Position numbers and translations under genes: made by a program. 6,214 bases of DNA, taken from positions 1 through 6,214 of the forward strand of contig JALSRO010000473.1 of assembly GCA_026984715.1 (NCBI GenBank), read 5' to 3'. Under the pieces are notes generated by a model. It made no database searches and had not been told where the DNA came from. It was given only the letters and a program-made list of their open reading frames with translations. Within the stretch, counting starts at the first letter, position 1, and each line of letters opens with the position of its first letter. This document shows positions 1 to 5,568 of the stretch, one piece after another. The DNA is from Chromatiales bacterium (GTDB lineage Bacteria > Pseudomonadota > Gammaproteobacteria > Thiohalospirales > Thiohalospiraceae).

Positions 1-15
1 ATACCAATGGCGAAG

Positions 16-31
16 GCTGGAAGGTTCCAGC
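16..31. repeat. Small GC-rich inverted repeat downstream of spoT
   Basis: Directly after the spoT stop (reading the minus strand) there is a near-perfect palindrome. Arms GCTGGAA (16-22) and TTCCAGC (25-31) are separated by GG, so a folded transcript would have about 6 base pairs and a 4-base loop. No T-run follows on the minus strand, so it does not look like a classic intrinsic terminator. It could be a weak mRNA-stabilising hairpin or chance. The remaining bases of 1-54 hold no recognisable gene end or start. Confidence 0.35.
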
Positions 32-54
32 TGCCAGGAGTGGTCGCACGACAC

Positions 55-2274
55 TCAACCCTGCTTTCTGATGATGCGCGCCACACTCCCGATACGGCGG
101 ATACGGCGCATGATCCGGGCCAGATGGCGCCGATCACGCACCGCAACAGTAAACAGCAGAGCACTGTGCTGGCCATCCCGCTCTTCCATATCCACATTTT
201 CGATATTGGCATCCAGATCCGAGATGGCAGCCGCTATTGTAGCAAGTACCCCACGCCGATTGGCCACCTCCACACGCAGCTCGACCGGAAACTCTCCCTC
301 CACATCTTCCGCCCACTGAACCTCAATCCATTTATCAGGACTATTCTTGAATTCATTGAGGTTGTTACAGTTTTCTGTATGAATAACGATTCCGCGCCCG
401 GCACTGATGAAGCCCAGGACGGTATCGCCTGGAATGGGGTGGCAACATTTTGCATAACTGACCACCATTCCCTCGGTACCCCTGATGGCGAGTGGAATAG
501 GGCTGTTCAGGGGCGGCAGCTCCTCCCCGGCAGCCACCTTCTCCGCCAGAGTACGTGCCACGATTGGCGCCATCCGCTTTCCCAGGCCGATTTCGGCCAG
601 GAGATCTTCCAGGGAAGCCAGATGGAGCTCCTCCAGCAGGGGGTTGAGCCGATCCGGCGGCAGCTTGCCACAGGAGAGAGAGTAGTTGATGAGGCTTTTG
701 TCCAGCAATCTCCGGCCAAGCGCAACAGCCTCGTCGTGATGGAGACCTTTGAGATAGGCCCGGATGGTGGAGCGGGCCTTGCCGGTGACCACATAGTCCA
801 GCCATGCGGGGTTGGGCAGCGCTCCGGGAGCGGTGATGATCTCGATGGTCTGCCCGTTGAGCAGGCGGGTGTTGAGTGGCATCAAGCGGTAGTCGATCTT
901 GGCGGCAACACAGCTGTTACCCACATCGGTGTGTACCGAGTAGGCATAGTCCACTGCCGTCGCCCCACGTGGCAGTACTCTGATATCCCCCTTGGGGGTA
1001 AATACATAGACCTCGTCGGGAAACAGATCCACCTTGACGTTCTCGAGGAACTCCATGGAGTTGCCGGCGCTCTGCTGCAGTTCGAGCAGCGCCCGCAGCC
1101 ACTCCCTTGCGTGGTGCTGCGCTGCCGTTCCGTCCTTACAGCTCTTGTAGAGCCAGTGGGAGGCTACCCCGGCCTCCGCGACCTTGTGCATGTCCACTGT
1201 GCGGATCTGAATCTCGATGGGGACGCCGTAAGGGCTGAACAGTACGGTGTGCAGAGATTGGTAGCCGTTGGCCTTCGGGATGGCGATATAGTCCTTGAAG
1301 CGCCCTGGAACCGGCTTGTAGAGACTGTGGACGATGCCAAGCATCCGGTAGCAGGCATCCACGCTGTCGACGATGATGCGGAAAGCGTATACATCGAACA
1401 CTTCTCGAAACGGTAGCCGTTTCTGCTGCATCTTCTGATAGATGCTGTAGAGATGTTTCTCCCGGCCCATCACCTCGCCCTCCACCCCCTCCTGGCAGAT
1501 GCGCTCGGCGATTGTGGACTCGATCTTCTGTACTATCTCCTTACGGTTACCACGGGCCTTGCGGGTCTCCCGTGAGAGGACGCGATAGCGGTTGGGATAG
1601 AGTGCGGCAAATCCGTGATCCTGCAGCTCCACCCGGATGGAGTTCATTCCCAGGCGGTTGGCGATGGGAGCATAGATCTCCAGCGTCTCCCGGGCGATTC
1701 GGCGGCGCTTGTCGGGGCGAAGGGCACCCAGAGTGCGCATGTTGTGGAGGCGATCCGCCAGTTTGATGAGAATGACCCGGATATCCCGAACCATCGCCAG
1801 CATCATCTTGCGGAAATTCTCCGCCTGGGCCTCCACCTTGCTCTCGAACTGAACCTGGGTCAGCTTGCTTACACCATCCACCAGCTCGGCAACCTCTTCG
1901 CCAAACTCTTCCACGAGCTGCTGTTTGGCGGTAGGGGTGTCTTCGATGACGTCATGCAGGATGGCCGCCTTGATGCTCTGGTGATCCAGACGCATTCCGG
2001 CCAGTATCTTGGCCACCTCCAGGGGGTGATGGATATAGGGTTCACCGGACAGCCGCCGTTGCCCGGTATGGGCCACGGCGGCAAATTCGTAGGCACGAAG
2101 GACCTCTTCGATCTGCTCCGCATCCAGATAGCTCTGCAGCAGACGCAACAGTTCCGCAACATCCGAAGCCGGGCCACCATTGCGCCCGGCAATTTTCAGT
2201 AGCGTTCTGGTGGCTCGGTTACTCGGTCGTGACTGGCTGTTTTTCGGTAACAGGCTGCTCCACAGCTTTATCAT
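55..2274 (-). CDS. spoT: Bifunctional (p)ppGpp synthetase/hydrolase SpoT
   Basis: This cytoplasmic stringent-response enzyme transfers pyrophosphate from ATP to GDP or GTP to make (p)ppGpp and also hydrolyses (p)ppGpp. The protein has 739 residues. The HD hydrolase domain comes first (about 60-215), with HH at 82-83, HD at 107-108, ED at 111-112 and D174. The synthetase domain follows (about 255-375) and carries RFKD at 325-328. This is the RXKD signature of bifunctional enzymes, unlike the EXDD of monofunctional RelA. Next come a TGS domain (about 420-482), a region with conserved CC at 610-611 and C636, and a C-terminal ACT domain (about 664-737). E. coli SpoT is about 702 residues; its first Met aligns near residue 36 here, so this frame has an N-terminal extension. 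The ATG at 2274 was chosen because GCGAGG lies 6 bases upstream and no ATG or GTG occurs near the E. coli start point; the nearest alternatives are a CTG at codon 26 and a TTG at codon 43. It overlaps the end of rpoZ by 56 bases and is probably co-transcribed with gmk and rpoZ. Confidence 0.97.
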   Translation of the reverse strand: MIKLWSSLLPKNSQSRPSNRATRTLLKIAGRNGGPASDVAELLRLLQSYLDAEQIEEVLRAYEFAAVAHTGQRRLSGEPYIHHPLEVAKILAGMRLDHQSIKAAILHDVIEDTPTAKQQLVEEFGEEVAELVDGVSKLTQVQFESKVEAQAENFRKMMLAMVRDIRVILIKLADRLHNMRTLGALRPDKRRRIARETLEIYAPIANRLGMNSIRVELQDHGFAALYPNRYRVLSRETRKARGNRKEIVQKIESTIAERICQEGVEGEVMGREKHLYSIYQKMQQKRLPFREVFDVYAFRIIVDSVDACYRMLGIVHSLYKPVPGRFKDYIAIPKANGYQSLHTVLFSPYGVPIEIQIRTVDMHKVAEAGVASHWLYKSCKDGTAAQHHAREWLRALLELQQSAGNSMEFLENVKVDLFPDEVYVFTPKGDIRVLPRGATAVDYAYSVHTDVGNSCVAAKIDYRLMPLNTRLLNGQTIEIITAPGALPNPAWLDYVVTGKARSTIRAYLKGLHHDEAVALGRRLLDKSLINYSLSCGKLPPDRLNPLLEELHLASLEDLLAEIGLGKRMAPIVARTLAEKVAAGEELPPLNSPIPLAIRGTEGMVVSYAKCCHPIPGDTVLGFISAGRGIVIHTENCNNLNEFKNSPDKWIEVQWAEDVEGEFPVELRVEVANRRGVLATIAAAISDLDANIENVDMEERDGQHSALLFTVAVRDRRHLARIMRRIRRIGSVARIIRKQG

Positions 2275-2464
2275 CGAGTACCTCGCTACTGGTCAGTCCT
2301 GCAGCAATCTCCCGTAACGCCACTACCGTAGGCTTGTCGTTCTCCCAAGGCACCTTCGGCTCTTGCCCCAATGCGATCTGCCGCGCCCTCCTGGCCGCCA
2401 CCAACACCAGTTGGAAACGGTTATCCACATGCTCGAGACAATCTTCAACAGTTATTCGCGCCAT
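2219..2464 (-). CDS. rpoZ: DNA-directed RNA polymerase omega subunit
   Basis: Omega is the small RNA polymerase subunit that chaperones beta' and, in E. coli, forms ppGpp site 1 together with beta'. The protein has 81 residues (E. coli 91). The N-terminus MARITVED matches the E. coli MARVTVQD, whose first residues contact ppGpp, so that site is probably kept. Further conserved blocks are [15 protein letters not shown] (15-29) and [13 protein letters not shown] (41-53). The ATG at 2464 was chosen over an in-frame TTG at 2473 because it restores the canonical MAR start and has GGGAG (2475-2479) 10 bases upstream; the TTG would leave only 1 base. The tail is acidic and polar and ends in a degenerate repeat ([12 protein letters not shown]). 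The last 56 bases also code for the start of spoT. The placement between gmk and spoT is the usual gammaproteobacterial order. Confidence 0.96.
   Translation of the reverse strand: MARITVEDCLEHVDNRFQLVLVAARRARQIALGQEPKVPWENDKPTVVALREIAAGLTSSEVLDDKAVEQPVTEKQPVTTE
2281..2286 (-). promoter_or_regulatory. Shine-Dalgarno of spoT inside rpoZ
   Basis: On the minus strand GCGAGG (core GAGG, 2281-2284) lies 6 bases before the ATG at 2274. It sits within the rpoZ coding sequence and is the main support for starting spoT there rather than downstream of the rpoZ stop. The overlap suggests that translation of spoT is coupled to that of rpoZ. Confidence 0.6.
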
Positions 2465-2511
2465 GGCCAGCAAACTCCCGGTTGTATCAGTTCAAACAGC
2501 AGGCAATTCTA

Positions 2512-2535
2512 CTGGAACAGCGGTTCCCGTTCCAG
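2512..2535. repeat. Inverted repeat in the gmk-rpoZ gap
   Basis: Arms CTGGAAC (2512-2518) and GTTCCAG (2529-2535) flank a 10-base loop. An overlapping alternative fold pairs GGAAC (2514-2518) with GTTCC (2523-2527) around an AGCG tetraloop. It lies just after the gmk stop in the transcript. No T-run follows on the minus strand, so it is more likely a processing or stability hairpin, or chance, than a terminator. The rest of the 79-base gap shows only the rpoZ ribosome-binding site. Confidence 0.4.
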
Positions 2536-2543
2536 CTAATTCG

Positions 2544-3200
2544 TCATGAAGACACAAGTCGTGACAGCAGCGTCTTCAGCTTGAGCTGCTGTACCGCCAG
2601 CCGTAGTCGGCGGGCGAGAATGATTGCGCGCAACTCGGCCAGTGCCTGGTCGAAATCGTCGTTTACCACGAGATAGTCAAACTCGTGGTAGTGTGACATC
2701 TCGTCGACCGCATCCTTCATCCGGCGCTCGATGATCTCCCGGCTGTCCTGGCCACGCCCGCGGAGACGCTGTTCCAGCACTTCGCGGGAAGGGGGCAGGA
2801 TGAACACTCCCACCACCCCTGACAGCGCCTCGCGTACCTGGCGCGCGCCCTGCCAATCGATCTCCAGGATCACATCGACCCCTTGACGCAACTGCTCCGT
2901 GATATTGTTCCGGGCGGTCCCATAGTAGTTACCGAACACCTGCGCATGCTCCAGGAAGGCGTTGTCGGCAATCATCTGCCGGAAAGTCTCCATATCGACG
3001 AAATGGTAGTTGACGCCATCCCGTTCACCCGGACGGCGCGGCCGTGTAGTGTAGGAGACAGAGACGACGACCCCCTCCATGCTCTCCACCAGCGCCTTCA
3101 CCAGGCTGGTCTTGCCCGCTCCGGAGGGCGCAGCCACAACATAGAGGGAACCTGTCGATACAGAACTCCCCGGAGAAATATCAGGCTTGTCTTTCAGCAT
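2544..3200 (-). CDS. gmk: Guanylate kinase
   Basis: Guanylate kinase phosphorylates GMP to GDP with ATP in the cytosol and so feeds GTP, dGTP and ppGpp synthesis. The protein has 218 residues (E. coli 207). The P-loop is APSGAGKTS (24-32). The GMP-binding part contains YTTRPRRPGE (50-59) and the FLEHAQVFGNYYGT block (82-95). EIDWQGARQVR spans 113-123, and the arginine-rich lid is RGRGQDS (147-153). All expected motifs are present. About 10 extra residues precede the conserved region compared with E. coli. The ATG at 3200 is the only good start near the conserved N-terminus; its upstream region has only a weak purine-rich site (GGA about 5 bases away). It lies 62 bases after yicC and 79 bases before rpoZ on the same strand, which suggests one transcript. 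Confidence 0.98.
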   Translation of the reverse strand: MLKDKPDISPGSSVSTGSLYVVAAPSGAGKTSLVKALVESMEGVVVSVSYTTRPRRPGERDGVNYHFVDMETFRQMIADNAFLEHAQVFGNYYGTARNNITEQLRQGVDVILEIDWQGARQVREALSGVVGVFILPPSREVLEQRLRGRGQDSREIIERRMKDAVDEMSHYHEFDYLVVNDDFDQALAELRAIILARRLRLAVQQLKLKTLLSRLVSS

Positions 3201-3248
3201 CTCTGTCCATCCCGTTCTCGAAGATCTTGAAGATTACGCTCCCGTTCC

Positions 3249-3263
3249 ATCCGGTTACCGGAT
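3249..3263. repeat. Palindrome at the yicC stop codon
   Basis: Arms ATCCGGT (3249-3255) and ACCGGAT (3257-3263) meet at one central base; an RNA would form about 6 pairs with a TTA loop. It overlaps the first transcribed base of the yicC stop-codon triplet region at 3263-3265. No T-run follows on the minus strand, so termination is not supported. The rest of the 62-base yicC-gmk gap shows no convincing promoter. Confidence 0.35.
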
Positions 3264-4126
3264 CATTCGATATTCTGTACCTGCTCCCGCATCTGCTCGA
3301 TGGTCACTTTGAGCTCCACTGCACAGCGGGTGGTTTCCGCATCGGTGGATTTGGAGGCGATGGTATTTGCTTCCCGGTTGAGTTCCTGCATCAGGAAATC
3401 GAGCCGCCTCCCCACAGGTCTGTCCTGTTGCAATACACGCCTTACCTCCTCTGTGTGAGCCGCGAGACGATCGAGCTCTTCGGCCACATCTGTCTTCTGG
3501 GCGAACAGAAGCATCTCCTGCTCCAGCCGCGTGGGCTCCAGCTCCTCCCTGACTGCAGCCAGCCGCTCCAGCAGCCGCTCCCGCCAGCGGGCAATCACCT
3601 CCGGCAACCGCTTGCGCAACTGCACCACCACCCCGTCTATGACATCACAACGCTGCTCGAGCAGCCGCCTCAGCTGCTCACCTTCCCGGGCCCGGGTGGC
3701 CGTAAAATCATCCAGCACCCGCTCCAGCAACTCCAGGAGACGCTGCTGCAGCTCTTCGGTCTGCAACTCGGGGGGAAGGATGACGCCAGGCCAGCGTAGA
3801 ATATCCATGGAGTGAACTGCCGAGGGGTTATACAACATGGCATCGATGGTTCGGCTGGCATCCGCCACCTGCTGCGCCAGCTCCTTGTCGATCACCAAAC
3901 CGGCCTCTGCTGCGGAGGGGCGGTAGTTGATGCGGCACTCCACCTTTCCACGCCCCAAACGCGTACCGATGCGCTCCCTGACGGCCATCTCTAGAAAACG
4001 CAGTTCATCGGGGAGACGGATGTTCATCTCCAGATAACGATGGTTTACCGAGCGCAGCTCTATTTCGAGCGATCCCCACTCGGCGTGCTGCTCCGCGCGG
4101 GCAAAGGCGGTCATACTACGAATCAT
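3263..4126 (-). CDS. yicC: YicC/YloC family endoribonuclease-like protein
   Basis: The protein has 287 residues, the same length as E. coli YicC, and matches it from MIRSMTA at the start to QNIE at the end. The N-terminal YicC domain contains RSVNHRYLE (25-33) and GRGKVE (58-63). An ILRWPG motif follows near residue 100. The C-terminal domain (DUF1732) contains RRLDFLMQELNRE (240-252) and a run ending in ELKVTIEQMREQ. Family knowledge: members are described as endoribonucleases or as RNase partners in small-RNA turnover; the exact substrate here is unknown. The frame is open upstream to an ATG at 4183, but the ATG at 4126 was chosen because it gives the universally conserved family start. Its Shine-Dalgarno is weak (GGCGA about 5 bases upstream). 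It diverges from rph, a conserved neighbour relation, and is followed by gmk. Confidence 0.95.
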   Translation of the reverse strand: MIRSMTAFARAEQHAEWGSLEIELRSVNHRYLEMNIRLPDELRFLEMAVRERIGTRLGRGKVECRINYRPSAAEAGLVIDKELAQQVADASRTIDAMLYNPSAVHSMDILRWPGVILPPELQTEELQQRLLELLERVLDDFTATRAREGEQLRRLLEQRCDVIDGVVVQLRKRLPEVIARWRERLLERLAAVREELEPTRLEQEMLLFAQKTDVAEELDRLAAHTEEVRRVLQQDRPVGRRLDFLMQELNREANTIASKSTDAETTRCAVELKVTIEQMREQVQNIE

Positions 4127-4171
4127 TTCGTTCGCCAAACGTTGTTGCTTTCGAAGGTGGTTGAAATAGTC

Positions 4172-4201
4172 TAACCGAATCAAACCGATTGCGGCTATAA
4201 T
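4172..4201 (+). promoter_or_regulatory. Predicted promoter of the rph-rdgB-hemW operon
   Basis: A perfect TATAAT -10 box lies at 4196-4201. The predicted transcript start is about 4208, giving a 5' leader of about 27 bases. No good -35 is present: the best-spaced hexamer, TAACCG (4172-4177, 18-base spacer), matches poorly, and there is no TG extension of the -10. The region instead holds direct repeats. This pattern fits a weak or activator-dependent sigma-70 promoter. The assignment is by sequence pattern only. Confidence 0.6.
4173..4188. repeat. AACCGA direct repeat at the -35 position of the rph promoter
   Basis: AACCGA occurs at 4173-4178 and again at 4183-4188. The 10-base periodicity puts both copies on the same face of the helix. 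The pair ends 7 bases before the TATAAT box. It could bind a regulator in either direction, for rph or for the divergent yicC, or be chance. Confidence 0.4.
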
Positions 4202-4234
4202 TGTTCCCCGTTTTCAACTAAAGGGATATCACTG

Positions 4235-4966
4235 ATGCGCGCAGATGGACGTAACCCGGAAGAGATACGCCCGGTAGAGATCACTACAGGTTACACCAAA
4301 CATGCCGAAGGCTCCGTCCTGGTGGAGTTCGGTGACACCCGGGTGGTATGTACCGCCAGCGTGGAGGAGCAGGTGCCGCGGTTCCGCAAGGGAAGTGGTA
4401 GTGGCTGGGTGACGGCCGAGTATGGGATGCTGCCCCGCTCCACCGGCAGCCGCATGCGAAGAGAAGCCTCTCAAGGGAGGCAGAGTGGGCGAACCATGGA
4501 GATTCAGCGCCTTATCGGACGCTCCCTGCGCGCTGTAGTCGACCTGGCCGCTTTGGGGGAACGCACCATCACTGTCGATTGTGATGTCATCCAGGCGGAT
4601 GGGGGCACCCGTACCGCCGCCATCACCGGTGCCTATGTTGCTTTGGTGGAGGCGACCACTCATCTACTCAGAAAAGGGACCATCAGGAGGGATCCAATCC
4701 ATGGACAGGTCGCCTCCATCTCCGTCGGCATTGTCAACGGTGAGGCTGTGGCGGATCTGGACTATGCAGAGGATTCGACCGCTGAAACGGATATGAATGT
4801 GGTAATGAATGAAGCCGGCGCATTTGTCGAAATCCAGGGTACCGCCGAGGGCCACGCGTTCCGCCGCGATGAGCTGGACACCATGCTGAATCTGGCACAG
4901 TCGGCCATCGACCTGCTGATCGAAAAACAACGGGTGGCACTGGGAAGATCGGGATGCAACGCATAG
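4235..4966 (+). CDS. rph: Ribonuclease PH
   Basis: RNase PH is a phosphate-dependent 3'-5' exoribonuclease that trims the 3' ends of tRNA precursors and releases nucleoside diphosphates; it acts as a hexameric ring. The protein has 243 residues (E. coli 238). The phosphate-binding arginines fall at the standard positions, R86 in [14 protein letters not shown] sequence (here [10 protein letters not shown]) and R126 in GGTRTA (123-128). The metal-binding acids D180 and D186 lie in [13 protein letters not shown]. The substrate-binding region [16 protein letters not shown] (20-35) is intact. The start at 4235 has AAGGGA (4221-4226) 8 bases upstream and matches the family MR-x-x-GR start. Its end overlaps rdgB by 13 bases, so translational coupling is likely. 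Unlike E. coli, where rph is followed by pyrE, here rdgB and hemW follow. Confidence 0.98.
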   Translation: MRADGRNPEEIRPVEITTGYTKHAEGSVLVEFGDTRVVCTASVEEQVPRFRKGSGSGWVTAEYGMLPRSTGSRMRREASQGRQSGRTMEIQRLIGRSLRAVVDLAALGERTITVDCDVIQADGGTRTAAITGAYVALVEATTHLLRKGTIRRDPIHGQVASISVGIVNGEAVADLDYAEDSTAETDMNVVMNEAGAFVEIQGTAEGHAFRRDELDTMLNLAQSAIDLLIEKQRVALGRSGCNA

Positions 4967-5550
4967 TCCTGGCCACCGGGAACCGGGGCAAGATTCACGA
5001 AATGGGGCAGTTGCTGGAGGGGTTCGAGGTCATCCCCCAAACTGAATTTGCGGTACCGGATGTCGATGAGAGCGGGCTCACTTTTGTGGAAAATGCCCTG
5101 CTGAAGGCACGCAATGCAGCTTTGCATACCGGCCTCCCGGCCATCGCCGACGACTCCGGTCTGGAGGTGGATGCACTGCAGGGCGCCCCCGGGATCTACT
5201 CCTCCCGTTACGCCGGCGCGGGTGCATCCGACCAGGACAACATACGCAAACTGCTGCTGGCACTCCGGCATGTTCCACAGCAAAAACGCACCGCCCGGTT
5301 CCGCTGCCTACTGGTCTTCCTGCGCCATGCTGCCGACCCTTGCCCCGTGATATGCCAAGGGACCTGGGAAGGGCACATACTGACCGAACCCCGCGGTAAC
5401 AACGGCTTTGGTTACGACCCGCTATTTCAGATCCCCCATTTGGGGCACAGCAGCGCCGAGCTGGAACCGGAAGAAAAAAACCGCATCAGCCACCGCGCCC
5501 TGGCCCTGCAACAGCTCAGAAGGGAGCTGGAAAAGATCGCTCTGCCCTGA
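4954..5550 (+). CDS. rdgB: dITP/XTP pyrophosphatase (HAM1 family)
   Basis: This house-cleaning enzyme hydrolyses deaminated purine triphosphates (dITP/ITP, XTP) to monophosphate and pyrophosphate, keeping them out of DNA and RNA. The protein has 198 residues (E. coli 197). LATGNRGKI (6-14) forms the nucleotide-binding start, FVENALLKA spans 44-52, and [11 protein letters not shown] (64-74) holds the catalytic D67, equivalent to E. coli D69. GFGYDP (151-156) and SHR (179-181) complete the base-recognition site. The ATG at 4954 lies inside the end of rph and has GGGA (4942-4945) 8 bases upstream. hemW follows after 18 bases; rdgB-hemW adjacency is also seen in E. coli. A run of seven A at 5474-5480 lies in the last quarter of the gene. 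Confidence 0.97.
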   Translation: MQRIVLATGNRGKIHEMGQLLEGFEVIPQTEFAVPDVDESGLTFVENALLKARNAALHTGLPAIADDSGLEVDALQGAPGIYSSRYAGAGASDQDNIRKLLLALRHVPQQKRTARFRCLLVFLRHAADPCPVICQGTWEGHILTEPRGNNGFGYDPLFQIPHLGHSSAELEPEEKNRISHRALALQQLRRELEKIALP

Positions 5551-5561
5551 ATACAGCAGAC

Positions 5562-5566
5562 AAGGA
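5562..5566 (+). promoter_or_regulatory. Candidate ribosome-binding site of hemW
   Basis: AAGGA at 5562-5566 is the only purine-rich site in the 18-base rdgB-hemW gap. It sits just 2 bases before the ATG at 5569, closer than usual, and 17 bases before the next in-frame ATG at 5584, farther than usual. The true start is therefore uncertain between the two, or translation is reinitiated from rdgB. Confidence 0.4.
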
Positions 5567-5568
5567 TC

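Noticed and set aside
7..1416. 469-codon open frame on the plus strand, antisense to spoT
   Set aside because: It lies wholly opposite a strongly conserved SpoT with all catalytic motifs. The translation resembles no family I recognise and has no plausible ribosome-binding site. Long antisense frames are common opposite GC-rich genes.
1615..2202. 195-codon plus-strand open frame opposite the start of spoT
   Set aside because: It is an antisense shadow of the HD domain of SpoT, with no recognisable domain or start signal.
55..2274. Assignment of spoT as monofunctional RelA
   Set aside because: The hydrolase HD and ED residues are intact and the synthetase has RXKD (RFKD) rather than EXDD; the rpoZ neighbour also fits SpoT.
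2465..2473. rpoZ start at the TTG at 2473
   Set aside because: It leaves only 1 base to the GGGAG site and adds residues before the MAR start that is conserved in omega.
3221..3228. AAGATCTT palindrome in the yicC-gmk gap as an operator
   Set aside because: The symmetry ends after 8 bases, which is expected by chance in sequence of this length.
16..3263. Intergenic hairpins as intrinsic terminators
   Set aside because: None of the three is followed by a T-run on the transcribed strand, and the gene spacing favours read-through.
3227..3799. 190-codon plus-strand open frame opposite yicC
   Set aside because: Its composition is dominated by L, P, Q and H, as expected for the complement of a GC-rich helical protein gene; yicC is the clear real gene.
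4127..4183. Longer yicC with start at 4183
   Set aside because: It would add 19 residues before the conserved family start MIRSMTA and would run towards the rph promoter; the ATG at 4126 gives exactly the E. coli length.
4762..5283. 173-codon minus-strand open frame across the rph-rdgB junction
   Set aside because: It is antisense to two well-conserved enzymes and shows no domain resemblance.
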